Positions 1-9,592 of a DNA stretch of 64,000 bases are shown in pieces (positions within the stretch are counted from its first letter, which is position 1; the number at the start of each line of letters is the position of its first letter). The notes under the pieces are model-generated. The model searched no databases. It was not told the DNA's origin and saw only the letters and a list, made by a program, of their open reading frames with translations. This DNA comes from Tritrichomonas musculus (taxonomy: Eukaryota; Parabasalia; Tritrichomonadida; Tritrichomonadidae): positions 5,456,001-5,520,000 of the forward strand of contig JAPFFF010000006.1 of assembly GCA_039105265.1 (NCBI GenBank), written 5' to 3'. The position numbers and the translations under genes are program-made.

Positions 1-3000
1 TTTTGTTTCTTTTAAAAGTATCGTTATATTTGTAATGAGCATTCAATTATGTGGAGAATAATTGGAGAAAATTATATTTTATCATATTTTTTTAAAAAAA
101 TAAGATCAGAATGAAAATAATTTGATTATTCAGTTTATATTTTAGGAATATGTATATTATGATAAAATCAAAATTGTTGATTAAAGTTAGTTGAAAAACT
201 GGTCGACATCATGAAAAACTAGTCGACATCATCGAACTTTTTGTGTAGTTTTTTAGAAAATTTTGTTTATCTCCTCAGAAATCGCTAAAAACTGGTCTAC
301 ATTCAATTATTCACAATTTTTATTATCTCCTCACTTTTTCAGAAAATTGAAAATTTGTTAAAAAAATTTTTTTATTTTATTTTAGAGTGCGATCAGAGTA
401 CAACAACATAATTCCTTCAAGAAGAATGTTTCCCTGATATGAATTATCATTCCGTTTCATAATTATGGATATATATCCTAATGCATATACAGAAATTATT
501 CATTTTACGAAAAAGATAATGCATTATTTCGAAAAATCATCATATATAATTAATACAAATCTCGAAAATATCAAGAATATCATTGAATACAATCGTTTTA
601 AAAATGAAAATGAGTTATATAATCGTTCAAGATCAATATATTTAAATAGAGTTAGAAATGGGTTTTGTGCCAATTCATATGGTAATAACTAAAATTGATT
701 ACTGGAATTAGTGAAAATATTGGTTTTAGTTATAGAAATTAAATATTTTTCTTTTATTATTAAGGATAATGATGTAAAGATGTTCTTTGTGAACATTAAC
801 CATAATATAATTAATAAGCAAATGATAATAATGATAAATGCATCATTTATCTTCAATTGATACATATTTCCTATATATTTGGTAGATATGAAGAAAATTT
901 AAACTTTTACATGAATTTCAATAATCTTTCAAAATTGAGATTCATTGATTTAACAATTTGAGTAATTTCTCTCAATAATTGAATGAGTTCTATGATGATG
1001 TCGACCTGTTTTTTCTGATGTTTACTGGTTTATCCACTTACTTTAACTATAAAAAATTCATGTCCATTTGAGAATAAGAAAATTTTCAGTGTTTTGTTAA
1101 GAAAGAATAAAACATCTCAATTTTTTGAATTTATCATTTATGATTTGCTATCAATTAATTGAAAAAATACGATTCATACTCAATTTTTACGATTTAATGA
1201 TTTATTTTTAATATGCTTTAAGGTTTATTTGACACATAAAAAAAGCTAAGATTAATAAATAAAAAAATAAAATTATTAGTATTTAACTATAAAATCTTTG
1301 ATAAATTTCATTACAACAAATTTTAGTTGTGGAAATTTATCCTTTTGTCACTTTTTAGGATAAGTTTGGGATAAAAAAAAAAAAAAAAAAAAAATAAGCA
1401 AAAGTGGTGTATGATAAATTGTATCTATTTATATATGCTTTTTTTTTGGAGAAAAAAAGAAAGTATAAAAATTTTGGAATAAAAATAAAAATTTTGGATT
1501 TTTTTTTTGCAATATTGCAGTAGATAAATAAATTTTGTTTTGTAAATATATCGCTGAATATTAAATTGACAGTCAGTATCGAAGTTAATAAAAAATAAAA
1601 AAAAAAGTGAGCAAAAATAGAAAAACAGGATAAAATTTGGTACAAATTGCTAGAACTATTAACGATAATTGTTGTTCATATAATGATTAAATGCTTTCTC
1701 TTGTAAACAAAGTTGATTCCATCCAAAAAAAATATTTCTAAACGTAAAATTTTTTTCTATTAATTTACTCTCAAAATTTTCTAAAATTTTGAATATAATT
1801 GAATCTAAAAATACCTAAAATCTACAATAAATATATGATATATCATATATTATATTATATTTATTTCAAAAAGATATTGAATATACTTATTGAAATAATT
1901 TCAATTAAGCTATAAATAAAAAAAGTTATAGAATTCAAAAATAGTTAATCGTGCATTGAATTTTTTTAATAGATAGAATTAATTCAAAATGAATATTCTA
2001 AATAATAAAACGAATTAACTTCATTTTATATCATATATATATATATAAATATACATAAACTATATATATTGACATTAATAAGAATTTAATTAAGACAAAC
2101 AAAAGATATGATTATTTATATAAAAAAACGATGATTTTTTAACCAATCACATCATTATTATATAATGTTAGATGATGAAAAAAAATATTTTGTTACCTTT
2201 TTTTACATATTCATCATTGTTTTTGATTAACTAATTTTTTTCGATGAAAAAAAAGCAATTCTCGCAAATTTTGAAAATTGCAATAAAAATTTTAAATAAT
2301 ATTCCAAATAATGATAATAAAACAGCTAAAAATGATATTATTTAAACAAAAACTTTCCTTTTTAATAATAAATAAATATTATATAATATAATTTATATTT
2401 AAATTAAAAAATGTTGTTTTTTTTTGTTTTTCCACGCTTTCCTCAGATCATTACTTAAAATTTACGAGTTTTTCTTAAAAAAAAAATTTAGGTTAAATTT
2501 AGGATAAAATTTTGTTTAAAGGATAAATTTCCACACCTAAACAACAAATCCCATGAAAATACAAATTATTTTATAATTTACATAATTTTAGTAATCTTTT
2601 GATTATTAAAATTATATGGAATTTAGTAACATTTGATAATATTTTTTTTTTATGCATCATTCAAGGATTCATGAAAGCGCTATATACCTTCTAACCGTTT
2701 TTTCTAAAAAAAATTATTTTTTAATTCTATCAAAGCAAAGATAGACTAATCTCAACCAGCTATAATGCAAAGTATTAACTAATTAACCGATTTTATACAG
2801 TTGTGACCCTGAACAGGCCAGCTAAAAAAGCTCTATAGAGCTTGTTTCCAACCATTATTAAAAAAGCATGAAAACATTTATGTAAAAATACTTTTTTCAA
2901 TATATGTTTTCACCTTCGTCTTTTGTTTAAATGATTTATATATTAAGTTGTAACAAGCTAAATCAAAATAATGAGATGAGCATTTTAAAATTCCTGCTTA

Positions 3001-3280
3001 AAACATGAATTTTTATATTTATCACAAATTCTAGTGACTTTTAGAGGAATAAATGTTTCTTCAGTATTTGGTTTATGAAAATATTGATAAATTAAATAAT
3101 GTAAAAAAGAATATGTTCAACAATGTAAAAAAAATTTTGTAATAAAAGTAAAATTGATTTTTAAAAAAAATATATTTTGTATTATTTTAAATGAACTTTA
3201 TTTCTATCTCGCGATAAAAATATATTTTAGACAAAATTGTACTTTTGAAAAGAAAAACAAGAATCTTTGCCAAATTATAA
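1..3280. other. AT-rich intergenic spacer with a possible small inverted-repeat relic
   Basis: No convincing gene is visible in this stretch. It contains homopolymer runs, including a 22-base A run at 1373-1394, and many short A/T words. A 75-codon frame at 465-692 opens with ATG but has no recognisable domain. It lies inside a pair of imperfect inverted repeats (about 184-233 and 996-1043) listed separately. The last ~250 bp before 3281 should hold the promoter of the first kinase gene, but I cannot pick out a clear initiator there. Confidence 0.6.
182..1045. mobile_element. possible decayed TA-flanked DNA-transposon relic or MITE
   Basis: The left end carries AAGTTAGTTG followed by two tandem copies of a motif reading AAAAACTGGTCGACATCAT (second copy slightly changed), at about 193-233. 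The right end carries the reverse complement of the same motif at about 996-1016, and then the complement of the outer AAGT-AGT word at 1035-1043. Both outer ends abut a TA dinucleotide (182-183 and 1044-1045). This is the arrangement expected of a Tc1/mariner-type or MITE relic. In such AT-rich DNA a TA flank is weak evidence, and the inner 75-codon frame (465-692) shows no transposase motif. The element identity is an inference. Confidence 0.35.
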
Positions 3281-4396
3281 ATGCTGAACGACGTTTATCT
3301 ATATAATGAATCAATTGATATTGATAATTACGATATCAAAGAACGAATTGGTAGTGGAGCTTTTGGAATAGTGTTTAGAGCTATTCAAAAAGATACTGGA
3401 GAAGAAGTTGCTTTAAAAGCAATTCAATTAACTGATAAGCTTAACCAACAAAAAGAACAAAGAAATATACTATTAGAAATTTGTATACCGCGCAAGCTTA
3501 ACCTACCTGGAACAGTCAAATTCTTGGGTTTTAGATTTCCTTTAACAGATGAGCAAAAAAAAACGGAAAAAATCGTTTCAATAACAACTACTAATAAAGA
3601 CGGGAAGGGTAGAGAAACTGTTGACCTTACAGGTGCCATTATGGTGACACAACTTATGAAAAATGGAAATCTTGAATCACTTACTAAAATATATCTCGAA
3701 TCACGGGGAGTAGGATGTCCAAAAATGAATCCTACCATACGGAGTAAAATTATTTTTGGTATATCAGCAACAATGAAATATGTTCACAAGAAAAAAGTTA
3801 TTCACCGAGATTTAAAGCCAGATAATATTTTTTTAGACGAAAATTTCGAACCAAAAATTGCTGATTTTGGACTCTCAAAGATTATTATGGATAAAATTAA
3901 TATGACAGTATGGGTTGGTACTCCATTTTTTATGGCACCAGAATTATTTATGAATGAAGATGAAGATGGATCATATACAAATGCGGTTGATGTTTACGCT
4001 TTCGCCTTTATATTATACAAAATGTTTACTAATAGTGTTTTTTTCTCAGATAAAAAGCCAATTCGCGGTAAGCAGCAGTATATGATGAAAATTGGAAGGA
4101 AGTTTAGACCTATTAAACCTGAATTGATACCTGATCCTTACTGGGAATTAATTCAAAGATGCTGGGCTCATGATCCTGTCCAAAGGCCCACCTTTGCAGA
4201 AATTACAGATCTATTAAGAAATGATATATATGCAATCGAAGAATTTGGAATGAGTACTGATTTAGATCAACTCCATGAATATCAAGATAGAATTGATGTT
4301 GAGCCAATCCCACTCTCACCTTCAACACCAACTACAAGTGATGAGTCATTAATTGATCCTAATCGCCAAAGGCATTTCAATTGGGATCGTCATTGA
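3281..4396 (+). CDS. protein kinase, TKL-like serine/threonine type
   Basis: This is a 371-residue protein that is almost entirely kinase domain. Visible elements are the glycine loop GSGAFG (residues 24-29), the ATP-binding lysine in VALK (46), a likely helix-C glutamate (66), the catalytic loop HRDLKPDN (175-182), DFG (195-197) and APE (219-221). The segment ending RCWAHDPVQRPTF is typical of the tyrosine-kinase-like and receptor-interacting branches, which are greatly expanded in trichomonads. HRDLKPDN points to Ser/Thr specificity. All key catalytic residues are present, so it should be active. The insert at residues 88-118 is longer than usual and lysine/threonine-rich. The C-terminal 60 residues are a proline/serine/threonine tail. 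There is no membrane segment, so it is probably cytosolic. It converges with the next kinase, with 179 bp between their stop codons. Substrate and pathway are unknown. Confidence 0.93.
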   Translation: MLNDVYLYNESIDIDNYDIKERIGSGAFGIVFRAIQKDTGEEVALKAIQLTDKLNQQKEQRNILLEICIPRKLNLPGTVKFLGFRFPLTDEQKKTEKIVSITTTNKDGKGRETVDLTGAIMVTQLMKNGNLESLTKIYLESRGVGCPKMNPTIRSKIIFGISATMKYVHKKKVIHRDLKPDNIFLDENFEPKIADFGLSKIIMDKINMTVWVGTPFFMAPELFMNEDEDGSYTNAVDVYAFAFILYKMFTNSVFFSDKKPIRGKQQYMMKIGRKFRPIKPELIPDPYWELIQRCWAHDPVQRPTFAEITDLLRNDIYAIEEFGMSTDLDQLHEYQDRIDVEPIPLSPSTPTTSDESLIDPNRQRHFNWDRH

Positions 4397-4575
4397 TATT
4401 GTATTTGTTATTTTAGTTATTAGTTTTTCTTTAATATGAATGATAAATTAAATAAAATAATATTTGTTATTATTTTGAAGCAATCAAAAAAGCAAAAAAT
4501 AAAAAAATATATTTTTGATTGAAATGAATTTTCCAAAATTTTTTAATAACACTTTTCGTTAAGTAGAACTATATA

Positions 4576-5730
4576 TTATAATTTGATATAAGCAAATTCT
4601 ATCAATTTATTTAAGTTGAAAGCAAAATCATTTCTACATAAAATGTTCTCATCAATACTATCTGATTGAGAAATTATTTTTCCATGCAAAATTGCTTCGG
4701 TCTGACATGTTATTTCATTAGTTGAATGATGTCTCACCCTAATATTATATCCTTTTTTAAAATTTTTCTTCATTTTAAAATTGAATATATTTTTGGTCAA
4801 GTTCATTGAATTGTTTACTTTTAATGGAATTGGTGGAAGCTGAGTTTTTTTCTTGGAATCAACCTCATTTAATGTTGGTGCAAATAAATTTTTATAATCT
4901 ATAAGGAAAAGTTTTTCTTGTTCAACAAAATGATGTTTCTTTATTTCATCTAATGAAATTCTTTTTTTGGGATCTTTAACAAGCATTTTTTCAATCAAAT
5001 CACGTGCAGTAGCATCAAATGATGGTGGAAAGTAAACGCCATTCGAGCATATATTATTAACTAGCATTTTAATATTATTATGATAGAAAGGTAAAAATCC
5101 TTGAATAAGTGTATATAAAATAATTCCAAGGCTCCAGATATCTGCTGATTTGGTATAACTATTTCCAAGTAGAATTTCAGGCGCACAGTATGGAATTGAA
5201 CCACAACAAGTTGTCATTATTGTATCAAGAGAGCTAAAGCCAAAATCAATTAGTCTTATATGTCCATATTTATCAATCATTATGTTTTCCAATTTTAAAT
5301 CTCTGTGTGAAATATTTATCTCATGCATATATTCCATAACAATGATTAACTGTGAAAAAATGCTTTTGACTTCGTTAATGTGAAGTCCTTTATATTTTTT
5401 TACCAATTCAAGTAAATTGGTTCCTTCAACTAGTTCCATTGCAATTAAAAATAAATTTTCTGTTTCAAAATCAGCGAAATATTGGCATATGAACGGATGA
5501 TGTAATGATTTGTGAATATTTGCTTCTCTTTGTAAATATTCGATATCGTTATGTTTGAGTGATATCTTTAATGCAACTTTTGTCTTAGTTTTCAAATGTG
5601 TTGCAACAAAAATGTCCGAAAAAGAGCCAGAATCTATATATTTGAAATCGAAAAACAAGTCTTTTGGTAATTCATTCAGCAATCCTAAATTCATCCTTCC
5701 ATTCATGATTTCTATCAAAAGTTTATTCAT
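4576..5730 (-). CDS. protein kinase, CAMK/AMPK-like
   Basis: This 384-residue protein has a complete kinase domain at about residues 27-270. It shows a glycine loop variant DSGSFSDIF (33-41), VALK lysine (55), REAN helix-C glutamate (69), HRDLKLEN (142-149), DFG (162-164) and the activation segment ending in CAPE (182-185). The LENIMID motif and the SADIWSLGIILY segment are typical of CAMK-like and AMPK/SNF1-related kinases. The second and third loop glycines are replaced by serine, which several trichomonad kinases tolerate. The ~110-residue tail is basic and low in complexity with no recognised regulatory domain. ATG at 5730 is the first start; an internal Met at residue 9 is possible. It is transcribed toward the TKL-like kinase. 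Confidence 0.93.
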   Translation of the reverse strand: MNKLLIEIMNGRMNLGLLNELPKDLFFDFKYIDSGSFSDIFVATHLKTKTKVALKISLKHNDIEYLQREANIHKSLHHPFICQYFADFETENLFLIAMELVEGTNLLELVKKYKGLHINEVKSIFSQLIIVMEYMHEINISHRDLKLENIMIDKYGHIRLIDFGFSSLDTIMTTCCGSIPYCAPEILLGNSYTKSADIWSLGIILYTLIQGFLPFYHNNIKMLVNNICSNGVYFPPSFDATARDLIEKMLVKDPKKRISLDEIKKHHFVEQEKLFLIDYKNLFAPTLNEVDSKKKTQLPPIPLKVNNSMNLTKNIFNFKMKKNFKKGYNIRVRHHSTNEITCQTEAILHGKIISQSDSIDENILCRNDFAFNLNKLIEFAYIKL

Positions 5731-6573
5731 TTCAATTATTTCTACTAAATTTTGTAAATATCTTAATAAATACTTAATTAATGTTAATTATTATTTTGAA
5801 ATTATTTAAAATTAAATATTTGTTTAGTTTTTTAAAAATAATAAATAATATTTTAACCAAGTAAATTGCAAATTTTGTAGAAACTATATTTAAGTTTCGT
5901 TAACTCGATTCATAAGTTTATATAAAAATTGAATGATTCATAAACCTTATTTTTTTATTTGGACCTTCCATTTAAATTAAAATTGCATTATATTGATAAC
6001 CACCCATTTATATTTATTTTAAAATTATAAATAATATACTACATTATATAAATTATTTAAATTATTCATATATTCTTTTTGAAACCTATTTATTAATGAA
6101 GAAAATATAGTTTATTTTGAATAGGAGGTGTAAATAAAAAAACATGTTTTAAATATTTCAAACAAATTTTAATTTTTTGAACAACTAATGTCAAAATTAT
6201 TTGAAATTTTTTTTTATAAATAATTTCTTTTTTCTCTTTCATTTATTTTATAATCGAAATTCTGAATTAATGATAAATAAAAAATTTTGATTTGACTATT
6301 TGATAGTTTAGGACACTTTTTCAATAAGACCGATTAAAAACAAAATCTTGTTAATATCTCAATTTTTAATATTTAAAACAAAATTGAAAACAAAGCTCCA
6401 TCATATTTTATTATTAACAATTTATTGTCATATATAAATTTGGCAAAAATTTAAATTTCACAGTTGTAATAATATATTATATCTATAATACATGGTACTT
6501 ATCATTATTATATGCATGATATTGCAATGTTAATTCAATAAAACTTATTTATCTCGTCAAAACTCCCATTTAT
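5731..6573. other. intergenic spacer
   Basis: About 840 bp of strongly AT-rich sequence separates the starts and stops of two minus-strand genes. It should contain the 5' flank of the CAMK-like kinase and the 3' end of the BAR-like gene. I see no ORF, RNA gene or repeat worth naming. Confidence 0.6.
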
Positions 6574-8811
6574 TTAATTATATTTATTTTTATTAACACA
6601 TGTTTTTTGATTTTGTGCATTATTGTTGTCATTTGGAGAAGAATATACTTTGTTATGGCTTTGTCCCACTGCAAAAGAGAAAGATGAATTAGAAAAAATT
6701 GCTTTTCTCATTTTAGCTTCAGAATGGTTACTATTAAATACATTGTTCTTTTGTTTTTCATTAGACTGAGAATTGCTTGACTGGTGAGTATAATAATTTG
6801 GCTGCTCGCAATTATAATTTGATGCATTTTGTGGTTGCATTCCTTGATTCATATCGAAAGATTTGTTTTGTGGTTGCATTCCTTGATTCATATCGAAAGA
6901 TTTGTTTTGTGGTTGCATTCCTTGATTCATATCGAAAGATTTGTTTTGTGGTTGCATTCCTTGATTCATATCGAAAGATTTGTTTTGCGATTTATTGAAA
7001 TTTGATGACGAGATGTCTTTAAAGTAAATCGTTTTTATGCAACTCATTGAAGCATTATAATCACTAGTCTGATTTGCGCTGTCATTTTGATTTGAAAATA
7101 ATTGTGATGAATCGAAATTTTGACTGATTTTTTCATTTGAAAAAGTTGACACAGATCCAGAGCCAGAAAAAAGATTTGCTTGTTTTTGGTTTTCTGGATT
7201 TGCTGATGAATAATGCTTTTTCGGTTGTGGCAAAGGAGCCTTGTATTTTTGATTTGATTGAAATCTACTTGACAAATCAGAACTTCTTTTATTCTTTTTA
7301 TAAGGATTTTGTAGATCCTGCAATTGCAACTGTAAATCCAATTGGCTGTCTGAATCCGAGTCTGAGTCTGAATAATAATCAGAGTAAGAATCTGTTGATG
7401 ATGAAAACGGTTGTTGTTGATTGAAGCATTGATTAGATTGTGGATAGTTCACATTGGCAGCCAGGTGTTGATTCTCGCAAGTTTGGTTGTTCATTTGGCG
7501 AGAGTATTGTTGAGACGAACATAAGGAACTCATGTAAAAGTTCTGAGGATTTGCATAAGTAAAAGCAGAACTTCTTTTCATTTTATTTTCCTGCGTTTTC
7601 GGTGAAAATGGAGCCGGATTTTCTGACACGTTCGGTTCGTTTGAATTGCACTGATCAGATGATTCAAACTTTGAAGCTTGTTGCTGCACTGGAACTTCGG
7701 GATAAGTTTTGGGATCACCGGATGTCATCTGTGACTGACTATTTGAGTTTGGAATTGATGGAGGAATTAGGGAACGTGTTCTATCTACATATTGGCATGA
7801 ATTATCATGTTTCATTAATACATTTTCGCCAGAAACTAATAATGAATTGCTGTCATTTTTAAATGGTTGATTTTGGAATTGTTGTTGCGATGATCCTGGT
7901 GAATTTGCATTTGATGAATGCTGATATGAAAATGTCGAGGAAGAGGTTGAAATATGACCTGATACTGAATAAAAAGAATTTGATGTCTCATTACTTTGAT
8001 CTGAAGGAGTTTTGTATTTATAGTATTGTACATATGAAATTCCAGATGAATTATTTCCCTGAATTGCAGAATTGGGCATGACTTCCTTATAAATATTATT
8101 ATTGCTGACATAAACAGGCATTCCTGGTTGTGATCCTGAATTAGGAGGCGCGGGTGGCAAAATTGGTGGATATTGAATTTCGGGATATTTTATAAATGAT
8201 AGATTTGTTGTATCATTGATAAATTTCATTAATTTACTGAAACATTTTGCAAATGAACGATAAAATTCTTTTTTTCTTTCTTCCGTAAAATTATTTACTG
8301 CAAGAATATATTGATCGTTCAATTTATTATATTCATTTCCTGTGATTGCAACTTGTTTTTCAAGGCGAACAACTGTATCTTCATCTGTCATATTTGAAGC
8401 TTGCTCTTGCCTTAATTTTTCACTATATATATCAAAAATTTTAACAGCATCTCGTCGTTTTTTTTCTAAAGTTAATAAAAAATTAATTTTATTTGTATAT
8501 TCTTCTAATATCTGTTCAAAACTTGGAATAATTATTTTGATAAAATCATCTGAGACTATTTGTTTGAGATCTTGAGATGATTTATCAATACTTGTCATTG
8601 TCTGACGTAATAATGGCGATGTATTAGGAAACCACGATATTACATCTGAGCAAATTTTTGAATATAACTTGGATATTTGAAAAGCTCGATCTCCTAATTT
8701 TCGAATACTATCAATAAGTTTGTCCATATTAAAAATATATGATTTTAAAGCTTGTTTTGCTTCTTTATATTTTGGATCGTTTGTTTTCCGAGATTTTGGT
8801 ACTACAGTCAT
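6574..8811 (-). CDS. BAR-domain-like protein with a long disordered Gln/Asn/Ser tail
   Basis: This is a 745-residue protein. Residues ~15-205 are predicted to be long amphipathic helices with the spacing and residue pattern of an amphiphysin/Rvs-type BAR domain. The pattern includes a KRRDAVKIFDIY-like helix-2 segment, then KLEKQ-type charge runs and a final helix beginning with YILAVNNF. BAR domains dimerise and bind or bend membranes, typically in endocytosis. The rest is proline-rich (about 215-235) and then very rich in Gln, Asn and Ser, with an Asp/Ser run near residues 480-495. It contains four near-perfect 13-residue repeats. No SH3 domain is visible. The start ATG is at 8811. A TCATTATTA word at 8838-8846 could be a trichomonad-type initiator. 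The BAR call rests on helix pattern only; an unrelated coiled-coil protein is the alternative. Confidence 0.6.
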   Translation of the reverse strand: MTVVPKSRKTNDPKYKEAKQALKSYIFNMDKLIDSIRKLGDRAFQISKLYSKICSDVISWFPNTSPLLRQTMTSIDKSSQDLKQIVSDDFIKIIIPSFEQILEEYTNKINFLLTLEKKRRDAVKIFDIYSEKLRQEQASNMTDEDTVVRLEKQVAITGNEYNKLNDQYILAVNNFTEERKKEFYRSFAKCFSKLMKFINDTTNLSFIKYPEIQYPPILPPAPPNSGSQPGMPVYVSNNNIYKEVMPNSAIQGNNSSGISYVQYYKYKTPSDQSNETSNSFYSVSGHISTSSSTFSYQHSSNANSPGSSQQQFQNQPFKNDSNSLLVSGENVLMKHDNSCQYVDRTRSLIPPSIPNSNSQSQMTSGDPKTYPEVPVQQQASKFESSDQCNSNEPNVSENPAPFSPKTQENKMKRSSAFTYANPQNFYMSSLCSSQQYSRQMNNQTCENQHLAANVNYPQSNQCFNQQQPFSSSTDSYSDYYSDSDSDSDSQLDLQLQLQDLQNPYKKNKRSSDLSSRFQSNQKYKAPLPQPKKHYSSANPENQKQANLFSGSGSVSTFSNEKISQNFDSSQLFSNQNDSANQTSDYNASMSCIKTIYFKDISSSNFNKSQNKSFDMNQGMQPQNKSFDMNQGMQPQNKSFDMNQGMQPQNKSFDMNQGMQPQNASNYNCEQPNYYTHQSSNSQSNEKQKNNVFNSNHSEAKMRKAIFSNSSFSFAVGQSHNKVYSSPNDNNNAQNQKTCVNKNKYN
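6830..6987 (-). repeat. four tandem 39-bp coding repeats in the BAR-like gene
   Basis: Four virtually identical 39-bp units encode PQNKSFDMNQGMQ, at about residues 608-660. Their near-identity at the DNA level, including third positions, shows a recent expansion by slippage or unequal exchange. The unit is a multiple of three, so copy number can vary without changing frame. Confidence 0.9.
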
Positions 8812-9592
8812 ATTATATAATATTGAATTTGAAGAAATAATAATGAATAGTTATTGATTCTTTTTTCTTATAACATCGTTAAAATTCTTTTCAAATTTTG
8901 TTTTGTTATTTTTATTTTTTGAAGTGTATTCTCAATAATTGAATCTAAATAAAATCTTTAATTTAAAAAAATTAAAAAAATCAAACTTTTTGTAAAAAGA
9001 TAAGAAATTAAAATATTTTGATTTTATCATTGAAATAAAAAAAAGATCGAAAGAGTTTAATGAAAAATTGACTTATTAGAGGTATGAACATACGAATTTT
9101 TTGGACGGTTATTTTATGATGTATCCCATAAAATACTAATTTTGAATTATGGCTTTGCTTCACATATAAAAAATTATTGTTTTGCGCCTCATGTTAAAAA
9201 TCTTTTTATTTAAAGCAATAATTATTCCTTTTAAGTATTTGTTCAAAATGAAAATTATCTAATATATCACTCATTCTCTAAAAAAATATTGGCACCAGAG
9301 AGCTCTTTTTTGGAAAAATAATATCAAATAAGTATTAAGTAATAATGAATGCATGATTACGAATATTTGGGTAAGTTTTTACGAATTCAAATTTCTGAAA
9401 ACTCATATAATTTTTTCAAAATATAATTCAATTTTGAATTTTGCAAATGGTAAAGCAAATTGTTCAAAAAAATTGTCTACCGAATTGCATTATCCTCAAA
9501 AATAATAATAAAAAAAGAATAAATTTTATATAATAAAAAATTATTTATTCATAATCTATATTTCTATATATATTCTACTTCTATAAATCAAT
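8812..9592. other. intergenic spacer
   Basis: This is about 780 bp of AT-rich sequence between two minus-strand genes. The part next to 8811 is the likely promoter of the BAR-like gene, and the part next to 9593 is the 3' flank of the CH-domain gene. No further gene or notable repeat is visible. Confidence 0.6.

Noticed and set aside
1355-1645. 96-codon minus-strand frame rich in Phe, Lys and Ile
   Set aside because: It is a translation of poly-A and AT-rich spacer with no domain and extreme composition.
3424-3738. Antisense frame within the TKL-like kinase gene
   Set aside because: It overlaps catalytic-domain coding sequence with perfect kinase motifs on the other strand and has no domain of its own.
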